Source of the DNA: Aeromonas lusitana
GTDB taxonomy: Bacteria > Pseudomonadota > Gammaproteobacteria > Enterobacterales > Aeromonadaceae
Length of the DNA: 64,000 nt
NCBI RefSeq assembly: GCF_002812985.1
Contig: NZ_PGCP01000036.1
Coordinates: 62,001 to 126,000 of the forward strand
Direction: 5' to 3'
Shown here piece after piece: positions 50,020-59,022 of this stretch. Both the position numbers and the translations under genes were made by a program. The notes under the pieces were generated by a model. That model was given only the letters and a program-made list of their open reading frames with translations, made no database searches and was not told the origin of the DNA. Numbering within the stretch: position 1 is the stretch's first letter; each line of letters begins with the position of its first letter.

Positions 50020-51183
50020 ATGGAACACTGTGATATCGCCATCGTCGGCGCCGGTATGGTGGGGGCGGCCACCGCCTGCCTGCTGGCGAGCCAGGGCCTC
50101 TCCATCCGGGTCATAGAGACCCAGCTGCCCGAGCCCTATGCCCCCGAGCAGCCGCTGGATCTGCGGGTCTCCGCCATCAGCCAGGCCTCGGTGGCCCTGC
50201 TGGAGCGCGCCGGTGCCTGGCAGCATCTGCAGCAGATGCGGCTGTGCCCCTATCGCCGGCTGGAGACCTGGGAGCTGGAGGGGTTCGCCACCCGTTTCGA
50301 CGCCGCCGAGCTGGGGCTGCCCCAGCTTGGCTACATCATGGAGAACCGGCTGGTACAGCTCGCCCTGCTCAAGAGGATGGAAGATTTCCCCAACATCCAG
50401 ACCCACACTCCCGCGGCGGTGCAGCGCCTGCGCCAGAGCGCGGACGCCGCGGTATTGACGCTGGATGACGGCACCGAGCTGCAGGCGCGCTGGGTGCTGG
50501 CCTGTGACGGCGCCGAGTCCCACACCCGCCGCCTCGCCGGTATCGGCGTGTCGCGCTTCGAGTACCGCCAGCACTGCATGCTGATCAATATCGACACCGA
50601 CTTCGAGCAAGAAGACATCACCTGGCAGCAGTTCACCCCGAGCGGCCCGCGCGCCTTCTTGCCGCTGCCGGGCAAGCACGGCTCCCTGGTGTGGTATGAC
50701 AGCCCGGCCCGCATCCGCGTCCTGTCCGCCATGAGCAATGAGTCCTTGGCCACCGAGGTGCGCCGCCACTTCCCGGCCCGGCTCGGCGGCTTCAGCGTGA
50801 CGGCCAAGGGCAGCTTCCCCCTGGTGCGCCGCCACGCCAACGACTATCACGCCGGGCGGGTGGTGCTGCTCGGGGACTCGGCCCATACCATCAATCCGCT
50901 GGCGGGGCAGGGGGTCAACCTCGGCTTCAAGGACGTGGCCTGCTGGGTGGAACTGCTCGCCAAGGCGGGTAACGACTGGCACTTGCTAGCCCAGGCCGAA
51001 CGCTATGAGCGCAGGCGCCGGCCGGACAACCTGCTGATGCAGTCGGGAATGGATCTCTTCTATGGGGTGTTCAGCAACGAGATAGGACCGCTGCGCCTCG
51101 CCCGCAATCTCGCCCTTAACCTGGCGGACAAGGCGGGCCCCCTCAAGGAGATGGCGCTGCGTTACGCCCTGGGGTTGGTGTAA
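50020..51183 (+). CDS. ubiF: 3-demethoxyubiquinol 3-hydroxylase UbiF
   Basis: FAD monooxygenase of ubiquinone synthesis. The 387-residue product has the FAD-binding DIAIVGAGMVGAATACLLA, the mid-protein VLACDGAESHTRR and the GDSAHTINPLAGQGVNLGFKD motif of the UbiH/UbiF/VisC family. Assignment to UbiF over UbiH rests mainly on divergence from miaB, as in E. coli. ATG at 50020 with AGGA upstream is chosen over an upstream in-frame start. Confidence 0.9.
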   Translation: MEHCDIAIVGAGMVGAATACLLASQGLSIRVIETQLPEPYAPEQPLDLRVSAISQASVALLERAGAWQHLQQMRLCPYRRLETWELEGFATRFDAAELGLPQLGYIMENRLVQLALLKRMEDFPNIQTHTPAAVQRLRQSADAAVLTLDDGTELQARWVLACDGAESHTRRLAGIGVSRFEYRQHCMLINIDTDFEQEDITWQQFTPSGPRAFLPLPGKHGSLVWYDSPARIRVLSAMSNESLATEVRRHFPARLGGFSVTAKGSFPLVRRHANDYHAGRVVLLGDSAHTINPLAGQGVNLGFKDVACWVELLAKAGNDWHLLAQAERYERRRRPDNLLMQSGMDLFYGVFSNEIGPLRLARNLALNLADKAGPLKEMALRYALGLV

Positions 51184-51335
51184 AAGGCAGTGTTTTGAAC
51201 TGCAAGTGAACTTATTTATGGAATATTAATCTGTTATGCTGATGTATTTAGTGATTTATATGCCCCCAAGGCTGCCCTCTGGGTGATGTCGGCGGTGCAA
51301 GGGTGACACAGAGTCAGGCAATCAGGAGCAAAGGC

Positions 51336-51902
51336 ATGAACAAGGCACTGCTGGTGATCGATTTTATCAACGACATCGCCCACCCGGACGGTCGGATCGC
51401 CGCCTCGGCGGCCCACGTGGTGGAGCAGGATGCCATCGCTCATGCGAACCAGGCGCTGGCCCATGCCCGCGCCCAGGGCTGGCTGGTGATCCTCATCAAG
51501 GTGGGTTTCGATGCCGGTTACAAGCTGCAGCCCAAAGACTCCCCCATGTTTGGCCGGGCCCAGCAGTTCGGCGCCCTCTCCCTGGCCGGCAGCGGCACCG
51601 ATTTTCACCCCGAGCTGGACGTGCAAGGGGACGAGCTGGTGCTGACCAAGCCGAGGGTCAGCCCCTTCTATGGCACGGCGCTGGAGCCGGCGCTGCGGGC
51701 CAACCAGATAGATCACCTCTATCTGTGCGGGGTCAGCACCAGCTGGGCCATCCAGGCTGCCACCCGGGATGGGCATGACAGGGATTACCGCATCACCATC
51801 CTCGAGGATGCCTGCGCCGCCGCCGATGCCATGGAGCACCACGGCTCCCTGCGCCTGCTCGGCCGCATCGCCGAGATCATCAAGGTGGCCCAGCTGAGCT
51901 GA
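51336..51902 (+). CDS. Isochorismatase-like cysteine hydrolase
   Basis: A 188-residue hydrolase with MNKALLVIDFINDIAHPDG (catalytic Asp), Lys in LVLTKPRVSPFYGT and nucleophilic Cys in LYLCGVSTSWAIQAATRDG with a cis-peptide-type VST. These are the Asp-Lys-Cys triad of the isochorismatase fold; specific substrate (nicotinamide, ureidoacrylate, other) is unknown. AGGAG lies about 7 nt before the ATG. It stands alone after ubiF. Confidence 0.85.
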   Translation: MNKALLVIDFINDIAHPDGRIAASAAHVVEQDAIAHANQALAHARAQGWLVILIKVGFDAGYKLQPKDSPMFGRAQQFGALSLAGSGTDFHPELDVQGDELVLTKPRVSPFYGTALEPALRANQIDHLYLCGVSTSWAIQAATRDGHDRDYRITILEDACAAADAMEHHGSLRLLGRIAEIIKVAQLS

Positions 51903-52001
51903 CCCACCTATCGAGCTGCTCACATTTTGCTCATGGACCGCTGTTGCAACCGCGTGGTTTTGGGCAAGATGGTAAAAATCGCTGACCACAAGGATGAGGC
52001 C

Positions 52002-52697
52002 ATGCGTTATCAAGGAAAAATCGCGAGCTGGAACGCCCAGCGCGGTTTTGGCTTTATCAAGCCGCAGTCACAGCCACAGTCATATTCACAACAAGAGCAG
52101 AGAGACGCGGATCTGTTCGTGCACGTCTCTTCCCTGACCTTCGACGGCAGGCCGCCCGAGCCAGGGGAGCGCGTCTCTTATCGGCTCGGTACCGACAAGG
52201 ATGACAAGCCCTGCGCCGTGCAGGTGTTCTTCCCAGACCGGCCCCTGTCGCTGGCGGATGGCTTCAGTCCGGCGCCAGATCGCCCCTTGCCCACGGACAA
52301 TGAATCCAGCCGCTCGTCGCCCTCCAAGACCCCCTCCAGGTCGCAGAGCACGGCGCCCAGAGCCCGCCCACAGCCGACCTATAGACGCAAGGGCAGCTGG
52401 CAGGGCAAGCTTATTCCCCTGCTGGTGCTGGCGGGTATTTTTTCCATTTATTCCCGCTTCTCGGCCGAGACACCTTCGCCTTTGCCTGCCGCTTCTTTCA
52501 GTCAGAATGAGGCCAGCAGCTCCTACAGCGCGCCGCAGACCCCGGCCTTCGCTCGTCAGTGCGACGGCCGGCAGCATTGCGCCCAGATGACCTCCTGTGA
52601 GGAGGCGACCTGGTTCCTGCGCAACTGCCCGAACATGAAGATGGACGGGGAGGGGGATGGCATCCCCTGTGAGCAGCAGTGGTGCACTGGTTGGTGA
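52002..52697 (+). CDS. Cold-shock domain protein with membrane helix and C-terminal Excalibur domain
   Basis: A 231-residue protein with three parts. Residues 1-75 are a cold-shock domain (RNP1-like RGFGFIKP, RNP2-like LFVHVSSL, with a Gln/Ser-rich insertion between). Residues about 80-130 are a Pro/Ser/Arg-rich linker. A single membrane helix (about 134-151, LIPLLVLAGIFSIYS) leads to a C-terminal Cys-rich Excalibur module with DGEGDGIPCE and six Cys. If the helix is inserted N-in, the cold-shock part is cytosolic and the Ca2+-binding-like part periplasmic. ATG at 52002 is chosen because the domain starts there. Role is unknown. Confidence 0.82.
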   Translation: MRYQGKIASWNAQRGFGFIKPQSQPQSYSQQEQRDADLFVHVSSLTFDGRPPEPGERVSYRLGTDKDDKPCAVQVFFPDRPLSLADGFSPAPDRPLPTDNESSRSSPSKTPSRSQSTAPRARPQPTYRRKGSWQGKLIPLLVLAGIFSIYSRFSAETPSPLPAASFSQNEASSSYSAPQTPAFARQCDGRQHCAQMTSCEEATWFLRNCPNMKMDGEGDGIPCEQQWCTGW

Positions 52698-52769
52698 GGT
52701 TGGTCAGGGAGGGGGCAGTCTTGCCCCTTGAACGGCTTGTTATCCGTATTCGGCCCTTGGACTCGTCTC

Positions 52770-53669
52770 TCAGGTAGCGGATCTGACCTGCGGGTGGGCG
52801 GCCTTGACCAGCGCCAGGAACTGATCCCGGATGGGATCGGCGAAGGTCGAGTTCCACACCAGGCTGATTTCCCACTCCGAATAGGGGCCGAAGAGGGGAT
52901 AAAGGGTCACATCTGGCCCTGCGATAAAGCTGACGCTGCGGGGCAGTATGGCGTTGCCTATGCCGGCGGCCACCAGGGCCACCAGGGTCTGGATATCCTC
53001 CGCCTCCTGGATGACGCCGGTCAGCCGGTTGGCACCGAGGAAGTTGGCGATCTGCTGGGTGAGCCCAGGGCAGCGATGGCCCACCATCTGCAGCAGGGGT
53101 TGCTGCACCAGTGCCTGCTCCACGTCGAAGGCGGCGGGGTCTGGCCCGATAAGCTGGGTCGGCACCGCCAGCACTAGTCTGTCGGTCAGCAATCTGTGTT
53201 CGTGCAGTTGCGGCGCCTCTGGCCTTCGCATAAAGCCGACCTGCAACTGGCCGGAGAGCAGCATCTCGTGCTGGATGGCGGAGGGCATGTCCTGCAGGTG
53301 CACCATCACCTCGGGGACCTGCCGCTTGAAGCGGGCCACCAGGGAGGGCGCCAGCACGAAGCTCGACAGCCCGAACCCCATCTTGAGCCGCCCGGCGAGA
53401 CCGCTCGCCAGCGCTAGGGCATGGCGCTCGAACTCCTTGCCATGATCGACCAGGGCGCGAGCCTGGCTGAGCAGCTGCACGCCGATGGCGGTCAGCTCGG
53501 CGCCGTGGCGTCCCCGGTTGAACAAGGTGCTGCCGAGGGCCAGCTCCAGCCCCTGGATCTGCTTGGTGAGCGCCGGCTGGGTGACAAACAGCCGGTTGGC
53601 GGCCTCCCGGTAGTTGGCCGTCTCCGCCAGGGTCACGAATGCGTGCAGTTGCCTCAGATCGAATTTCAT
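52770..53669 (-). CDS. LysR-family transcriptional regulator
   Basis: A 299-residue regulator with the N-terminal winged helix (MKFDLRQLHAFVTLAETANYREAANRLFVTQPALTKQIQGLE) and a periplasmic-binding-like effector domain (from about residue 90). It is divergent from a small-protein/HAD gene pair with an AT-rich 132-nt space between them, so that pair is the most likely target. Effector is unknown. Confidence 0.92.
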   Translation of the reverse strand: MKFDLRQLHAFVTLAETANYREAANRLFVTQPALTKQIQGLELALGSTLFNRGRHGAELTAIGVQLLSQARALVDHGKEFERHALALASGLAGRLKMGFGLSSFVLAPSLVARFKRQVPEVMVHLQDMPSAIQHEMLLSGQLQVGFMRRPEAPQLHEHRLLTDRLVLAVPTQLIGPDPAAFDVEQALVQQPLLQMVGHRCPGLTQQIANFLGANRLTGVIQEAEDIQTLVALVAAGIGNAILPRSVSFIAGPDVTLYPLFGPYSEWEISLVWNSTFADPIRDQFLALVKAAHPQVRSAT

Positions 53670-53801
53670 TCCGTGTGGTTATCCATTCCGTTTGATTATC
53701 AAATGTGGCGATTTAGTGATTATAAATTATCTATCAGCCTTGTTCTAATGGTGTTGCAGCGGGTCGGGAGTCGGCCTGAACCGGGAACGAGGAGTCACAT
53801 C

Positions 53802-54047
53802 ATGCAAAGCGAACGTTATCTGTTTCTAATCAAGGGCAGCCTCATCATGGCCCAGCCGCTGGCGGCGGCCGAGACGGGGGAGCTGTTGACCAGCCTGTTG
53901 TCACAGGGGTTCGTGGTGGCGCCCCTGCTGGTGTGGGCGAGCGACACAGAACAGGCGATGGCTTGTTATGAAGCAAGGGCTCAGCGTCAGGCGCTCGCCA
54001 GCTCGCTGTCCGGTGTCGACCCCATGCTGGCGGGAGCGGCAACATGA
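53802..54047 (+). CDS. Hypothetical 81-residue protein coupled to a HAD phosphatase
   Basis: An unrecognised small protein starting MQSERYLFLIKGSLIMAQ, with VWASDTEQAMACYEARAQ towards the C terminus. GAGGAG lies about 7 nt before the ATG. Its stop overlaps the start of the HAD gene (ATGA), implying coupled translation. No membrane segment or metal motif is obvious. It faces the LysR gene. Confidence 0.7.
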   Translation: MQSERYLFLIKGSLIMAQPLAAAETGELLTSLLSQGFVVAPLLVWASDTEQAMACYEARAQRQALASSLSGVDPMLAGAAT

Positions 54048-54715
54048 GCGCCATCACCTTGCAGGCCAGGGCCCTGCTGCTGGACATGGACGGCACCCTG
54101 GTCAAGTCGACCGCAGGCGTGGAAACCGTATGGCGACTCTGGTGCCAGCACCATGGGCTGGCACCAGAGCCCGTGCTGGCCATGTGCCACGGGGTGCGGG
54201 CCAAGGAGGTGATTGAGGCGCTGGCACCCCAGCTGGACATAGCCCAGGAGATGGCGCGGCTGGACGAGCTGGAGTTGGTGCACACCGGGGTGGCCGAGCC
54301 CATTGAAGGAGCTGGCACCCTGCTTTATGGCCTGCACGCCGATCGCTGGGCCCTGGTCACCTCCGCCAGCAAGCGGGTGGCTCGGGATCGGCTCGCCGAC
54401 GCCGGGCTGCCGCAGCCTGGGCTGATGGTTGGCGGGGATGACGTGGTGCGGGGCAAGCCGGATCCCGAGCCCTATCTGCTGGCGGCGAGTCGGCTTGGCC
54501 TGGACCCCGCCGACTGCCTGGTGTTCGAGGATGCCAAGGCCGGCATTGCGAGCGCCCTGCAGGCCGGTTGCCAGGTGGTGCAGATCGGGGGCGATCGCTT
54601 GCTCAATGCCAGGGCGAGCGGCTGGGTCAATGACTGGCGCCAGGTCCGGATCACAGCAGAGGCGCAGGATCTGCGGCTCACCCTGTCCGGGCAGCGCGAG
54701 TGCCTGCCCGTCTGA
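54044..54715 (+). CDS. HAD-superfamily phosphatase (YfbT/HxpA-like)
   Basis: A 223-residue cytosolic phosphatase with motif I LLLDMDGTLVKST, motif II ALVTSASKRVAR, Lys in VVRGKPDPEPYLLAA and motif III LVFEDAKAGIASA. The helical cap between motifs I and II (WCQHHGLAPEPVLAMCHG) resembles E. coli hexitol phosphatase YfbT, so a sugar or sugar-alcohol phosphate is the likely substrate. Translation is coupled to the 81-residue protein upstream. Confidence 0.85.
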   Translation: MSAITLQARALLLDMDGTLVKSTAGVETVWRLWCQHHGLAPEPVLAMCHGVRAKEVIEALAPQLDIAQEMARLDELELVHTGVAEPIEGAGTLLYGLHADRWALVTSASKRVARDRLADAGLPQPGLMVGGDDVVRGKPDPEPYLLAASRLGLDPADCLVFEDAKAGIASALQAGCQVVQIGGDRLLNARASGWVNDWRQVRITAEAQDLRLTLSGQRECLPV

Positions 54716-54768
54716 CATTGGCCGCGGGCCTGCCATCACAGATCTGGGGGAGTGGGCGGACGAGACGG

Positions 54769-56232
54769 CTAGTGCTCGTACGGGTGAGGGGGGTTCGCGT
54801 TATCCGGCTCCCCTTCCTGATGTTGCTCCACCCGGTTGCGGCCATTGTGCTTGGCGCGGTAGAGCGCCTTGTCGGCCTGGGAGAGTAGCCTGTCCAGGTT
54901 GACATGGCCCTGGCGCTGACAGGCGATGCCTATGCTGACCGTGACTCTGACCGGGTTGCCAACCCCATCCTGCACGCCCAGTCGGGCCACGGCTTCGCGC
55001 AGTCGTTCAACAATCTCCAGCGCCTGCTGCCTGGCGGTGTTGGGCAGCAGCACCGCAAATTCTTCCCCTCCCATTCGACCGAACAGATCCCCCTGACGCA
55101 GGTGCTGGCGCACCGCGGCGGTGAAGGCGCGCAGCATGCTGTCCCCCGCCTCGTGGCCATGGTTGTCATTGATGCGCTTGAAGTTGTCCAGATCCAGCAT
55201 GCAGACCGCGACCGGCAGTTTGTGCTGCTCCAGTCGGTCCAGCATCAGTTGGGCGGCGGGCCAGAAGCCGGCCCGATTGAGGGCGCCGGTCAGGTGATCG
55301 TGATGGGCCAGGTGTTCCATCCGGCGCAGCAGGCTGTTGCGGGCGGCCATGATGCTGGCGGCGGTGAGCGGGGTGAGTGCGATCAGCATGACGCCGATCC
55401 GCACCGAGAACATCCAGTACTGGGTCTGGGCATCGTGGCTGATGACCAGAAAACCGTTGGAGAGGGCGAGCAGGGTCAGGGTGCTGAAGCACAGGGAGAG
55501 CAGGCTGGTGGCAAAGACCGAGTAGCTGACGGCGCACCACAGCAGGGCTGGCACCGGAAAGGCGATGGAGCCGGGCCCGGCGATCAGCAGGGACAACAGC
55601 AAGGAAAAGAGAAAGCTCAGCAGGGGCAGCAGACTGGCCCAGGAGACCGGGGTTTGGAACAGCAGGGTGCGCCACTGGGACAGGCTCCCCGGTGATGGCA
55701 GGGTCAGGATCACCGGCAGTATGGCCATGTAGTTGACCAGCTCGCTGGCAAACCAGAAGCCGAGCCCATAGAGGATGGATCCCTGAAACAGCAGGGGGTT
55801 GATCAGGGCGCCGACCAGGCCGGCCGCCAATGAGGCAGCCATGGCGATGAGCAGCAGAAAGACGATGGACATGGGGCGGCGAAGCCGCCTGTCTTCCAGA
55901 TCCAGACGACGGAACAACAGATAACCCACGCTGACGCCGGCCAGGTTGCCCAGGGTCAGCAGCGCCGTCTTGAACGCCTCGTCCTGGGTGAACAGGGAGG
56001 CGAGCAGATAACCGATGACGCCACCCAGCCAGCCGGACGGGGAGGAGAGGCGCGGGTAACGCAGCATGACGCCGAGCAGCACGGCATTGGCTGGCCAGAA
56101 TGCCGCCAACAGGTTCGGGGGCCGGGTGAAGATGCCGATGAGCGAGAAGAGGAGCACCAGGGTGGTGACGCACAGCAAGGCAAACAAGGGATAGAGGGTG
56201 GATGAGATACGCGGTCGACTGGTCTCTTCCAT
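54769..56232 (-). CDS. Membrane-bound diguanylate cyclase with MASE1-like sensor
   Basis: A 487-residue protein with eight or more N-terminal hydrophobic helices (to about residue 300) of MASE1 type, then a GGDEF domain: DHLTGALNRAGF, DLDNFKRINDNHGHEAGD and the active GGEEF signature. An inhibitory I-site RQGD precedes GGEEF by the usual five residues. It should therefore make cyclic di-GMP with product inhibition. ATG at 56232 (AGGGA upstream) is preferred to a GTG 11 codons earlier. It is transcribed towards the HAD gene. Confidence 0.9.
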   Translation of the reverse strand: MEETSRPRISSTLYPLFALLCVTTLVLLFSLIGIFTRPPNLLAAFWPANAVLLGVMLRYPRLSSPSGWLGGVIGYLLASLFTQDEAFKTALLTLGNLAGVSVGYLLFRRLDLEDRRLRRPMSIVFLLLIAMAASLAAGLVGALINPLLFQGSILYGLGFWFASELVNYMAILPVILTLPSPGSLSQWRTLLFQTPVSWASLLPLLSFLFSLLLSLLIAGPGSIAFPVPALLWCAVSYSVFATSLLSLCFSTLTLLALSNGFLVISHDAQTQYWMFSVRIGVMLIALTPLTAASIMAARNSLLRRMEHLAHHDHLTGALNRAGFWPAAQLMLDRLEQHKLPVAVCMLDLDNFKRINDNHGHEAGDSMLRAFTAAVRQHLRQGDLFGRMGGEEFAVLLPNTARQQALEIVERLREAVARLGVQDGVGNPVRVTVSIGIACQRQGHVNLDRLLSQADKALYRAKHNGRNRVEQHQEGEPDNANPPHPYEH

Positions 56233-56346
56233 GGGGCGTCCCTGTGGCTGTGGTGCGGTTGCCACTGAGTATGGGCGCTCGGAAACGAAATGGGCAGGAC
56301 AGACAGGGGAAGAGAAACTGCCCCCTCGAGGAGGGGGCGCGGACGA

Positions 56347-56949
56347 TTAGCCGAAGACCCGGAAGCGAACGTCGTCGCCGATGAAGGTCTTGTCACCGGC
56401 CGCTTGTTTGATGCTGCCAAAGGGCATCTGAGCACGCAGTCGCCAGCTGGCGGGCAGATCCCACTGCTTGCGCACGGCGTCGTCGATCAGCGGGTTGTAG
56501 TGTTGCAGGGTGGCACCGATCCCTTCCTGCGCCAGTGCGGTCCAGACCGAGAACTGGGCGATCCCGGTCGAATGTTCGGACCAGACGGGGAAGTTGTCGG
56601 CATAGAGGGCAAACTGATCTTGCAGCCCCTTGATGACGTCGGTGTCTTCGAAGAACAACACGGTACCGAAACCGGCGCGGAAGCAGCCGTCTACCTTGCC
56701 TTCGCTCTGGGCATAGGCCTCGGGCGGGACTATTTTTTTCAGCTCTGCCTTGACGATGTCCCACACCTTGTGGTGCTCGGCCCCAAACAGGATGACGGCG
56801 CGGGAGCTTTGGGAGTTGAAGGCGGAAGGGCTGTGCTTGACGGCGTCCTGGATGAGGGCGGTCAGGTGTGCCGGGGTCTGAGAAACCTGGTCACCCAGGG
56901 CATAGATGGAACGACGTACCTTGATCTGTTCGATAAATGGACTGCTCAT
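56347..56949 (-). CDS. Nitroreductase family protein
   Basis: A 200-residue FMN-dependent oxidoreductase of the small nitroreductase group: IEQIKVRRSIYALGD for FMN contact, HSPSAFNSQSSRAVILFGAEHHKVWD, and the C-terminal IGATLQHYNPLID. It resembles YdgI/Frm2-type enzymes. AAAGGAG lies 6 nt before the ATG, embedded in a repeated motif (see next entry). It sits between two GGDEF genes on different strands. Confidence 0.9.
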   Translation of the reverse strand: MSSPFIEQIKVRRSIYALGDQVSQTPAHLTALIQDAVKHSPSAFNSQSSRAVILFGAEHHKVWDIVKAELKKIVPPEAYAQSEGKVDGCFRAGFGTVLFFEDTDVIKGLQDQFALYADNFPVWSEHSTGIAQFSVWTALAQEGIGATLQHYNPLIDDAVRKQWDLPASWRLRAQMPFGSIKQAAGDKTFIGDDVRFRVFG

Positions 56950-56954
56950 AACAT

Positions 56955-57060
56955 CTCCTTTGTTTGATAAACCATCACCGCCATTCAGGCCGACAAGGCC
57001 GTCTGGCTCCGATTTCTCGAGCCTAGGACTATAACACCTTCTGTTCGATAAACCGTCAAC
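56955..57060 (-). promoter_or_regulatory. Promoter with repeated operator-like element upstream of the nitroreductase
   Basis: On the minus strand GAyGGTTTATCrAACA occurs twice, at 57042-57057 and 56961-56976, 81 bp apart; similarity extends through the ribosome-binding site. A shorter form TTTATCGAACA lies inside the gene at about 56928-56938. The upstream copy falls between TTGACG (57054-57059) and GTTATA/TATAGT (57028-57035). The layout suggests a repressor or activator site. Confidence 0.5.
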
Positions 57061-57239
57061 GCAGGGTGATGACTGTTTCTACTTTTTATGAATATTCACA
57101 TGACAAAACCGGAAATCGTCGGTCGGTATAAACGATGTCTTTTTTATCAATAACCTTGGTCGTTCATGATTTCAATCAATATTTTCATAGCATGTCCCAC
57201 CATAGAATCGAGGCCGAGTGATATTTTATAGAGGGTGGC

Positions 57240-58787
57240 ATGGCCGGCGAGATCATCAAAAAACGTTACTACATACTGACCCCGCTCTCCTTTCTCCTCG
57301 GCGCCCTGGTGCTGATCTCCACCCTGTTGCTGGCCATCACTAGCTACCTGCGCAGCATCGACAAGACGGTGGCGGGTTACGAGCAGATACTCACCTCCAT
57401 CGATGCCACCCTGATCCAGGAGATGGTGCTGGACAACCAGCGCCAGCTCGCCGTGCTGGAGGCGTCGCTGGACAGGCAGGCCATCGCCCGGGGCGAGTCG
57501 GCCGTCAATCCGATCTGGGCCATCGCCCACCAGTTCAAGCACGACGCCCACTTCCTCTACTTCTACAACGCCCGCTTTGACGAGATAAGCAGCTATCCCG
57601 CCAGGGCCCTGTCCATGGACTATGTGCCGCAACAAAGACCCTGGTATCAGGCCATGAACAGTGACAGCGACGAGCTGATCTGGTTTGGCCCCTATCAGGA
57701 CTTCAACTCTGACAAACAGAGCCTGACCCTGATCAAACGGGTCGAAGGAGATGGCAAGCTGCTGGGCCTGCTGATGGTCGACCTGTCGTTTGACAGCGTG
57801 CAGGAGGCGCTGAGTCGGGCCATGGGGAACGATCAGGCTGCCATCTACCTCACGGTGCGCAAGAGCGGCCAGATCATTGTGGGGCACAATCTGGGCCTGA
57901 TACCCAAGGTGCAAGACGAGGACGCCGAGCCGGGAACCCTTGGGCTGAACGTGATCCGCCACGGCCGTCACCTCAAACTCGAGCTGGCCGATGTGGGCTG
58001 GGATCTCAACATCTACCTGCCGCCGGCCCAGTTTCACGACAGTTTGCAGGAGACCCTACTGATGGTGGTGCTGCCCCTGCTGGCGCTGCTCGCCTTCTGG
58101 CTGTGCAGCCTGCTGTTTCTGGTGCGGATCTTTCGCCAGGAGCAGGCGCTGGTTCAAGGGTCCCTGGTGGGCATAATGCAACACAGGGAGGAGGCGCCGA
58201 GCAGGCCGCGCACCTGGTTTGTGCGCGGCAGCCTGGGGGAGATAGATCAGGTCAGAACCAGCGTGCGGCAGGGGCAGAATGCCCTGCTGCACGATCCTCT
58301 CACTGGCATCATGAATCGGCGCGCCTTCGATCAACACAGGTGTGCCCTCGAACAGGCGCAGACTCCTTATTGGCTGGTGCTGATCGATCTGGATCGCTTC
58401 AAGCGCATCAATGACAACTGGGGCCACGGGGTCGGCGACGCCGTGCTGTACCGGGTGGCGACCATATTGGCGAGGACCTTGGGGGAGGGCTGGGTCTATC
58501 GCATCGGCGGGGATGAGTTTGCCGCCATCCTGCCCTGGAGCCAGAGCGAGGTTGAGCAGCGCCTGATCTATCTGCTCGCCCGGGTGCGGGGGCTGAAGTG
58601 GCGCGAGTTCAAGGAGTCCATCACCCTGAGTGCCGGCGGGGCCCATTATCCGGATGCCGGAGAGAGCCTGTTCGAGCGCGCCGACGAGTGCTTGTACCAG
58701 AGCAAGCACCAGGGGAGGGACTGCTGGCACCTGTTACCGGTGCAAAAATCCCCCTCCGAAGGGGAGGTCGTGACAGTATCTGTCTGA
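57240..58787 (+). CDS. Diguanylate cyclase with periplasmic sensor domain
   Basis: A 515-residue inner-membrane protein: N-terminal helix (about 12-35), a periplasmic dCache-like sensor (about 40-275, with WAIAHQFKHDAHFLYFYNARFDEISSYP and QQRPWYQAM...IWFGPYQD), a second helix (about 278-302) and a GGDEF domain ending in a perfect GGDEF (YRIGGDEFAAIL). No RxxD I-site is present before it (GEGW), unlike the neighbouring GGEEF protein. The start has GAGGGTGG upstream. The long AT-rich region before it may be regulatory. Confidence 0.92.
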   Translation: MAGEIIKKRYYILTPLSFLLGALVLISTLLLAITSYLRSIDKTVAGYEQILTSIDATLIQEMVLDNQRQLAVLEASLDRQAIARGESAVNPIWAIAHQFKHDAHFLYFYNARFDEISSYPARALSMDYVPQQRPWYQAMNSDSDELIWFGPYQDFNSDKQSLTLIKRVEGDGKLLGLLMVDLSFDSVQEALSRAMGNDQAAIYLTVRKSGQIIVGHNLGLIPKVQDEDAEPGTLGLNVIRHGRHLKLELADVGWDLNIYLPPAQFHDSLQETLLMVVLPLLALLAFWLCSLLFLVRIFRQEQALVQGSLVGIMQHREEAPSRPRTWFVRGSLGEIDQVRTSVRQGQNALLHDPLTGIMNRRAFDQHRCALEQAQTPYWLVLIDLDRFKRINDNWGHGVGDAVLYRVATILARTLGEGWVYRIGGDEFAAILPWSQSEVEQRLIYLLARVRGLKWREFKESITLSAGGAHYPDAGESLFERADECLYQSKHQGRDCWHLLPVQKSPSEGEVVTVSV

Positions 58788-59022
58788 GCGCCGTGAGGGG
58801 AAAATGGACAGGGTCCAATGAAACAGGGGACACAGGGGGGATGATTTCCTCTGTGACCTTTTTTTTTAATTAATTTTCATATGGTTAGCCTATTTAATCG
58901 GATGATGTCGCCGAGGGGAGACAGTTTGCCCGCCAGTTGATCGTGCGCGACCCCAGTAGCGGAGTTTTCGGCGCTTTGTATAGTGCAGGAAAATAATCAA
59001 TCAGGTTTGACAGGAGTACTCC
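58788..59022 (+). other. Intergenic region before the glycine-zipper gene
   Basis: 235 nt with a T9 run near 58860 but no clear stem, and an AT-rich block. TTTGTATAGTGC (about 58975-58984) gives a plausible -10 (TATAGT) for the next gene. No gene was found. Confidence 0.35.

Noticed and set aside
51303-51335. Earlier start for the isochorismatase-like gene
   Set aside because: The extra 11 codons lack a ribosome-binding site, whereas ATG 51336 has AGGAG at the right distance and matches the family N terminus.
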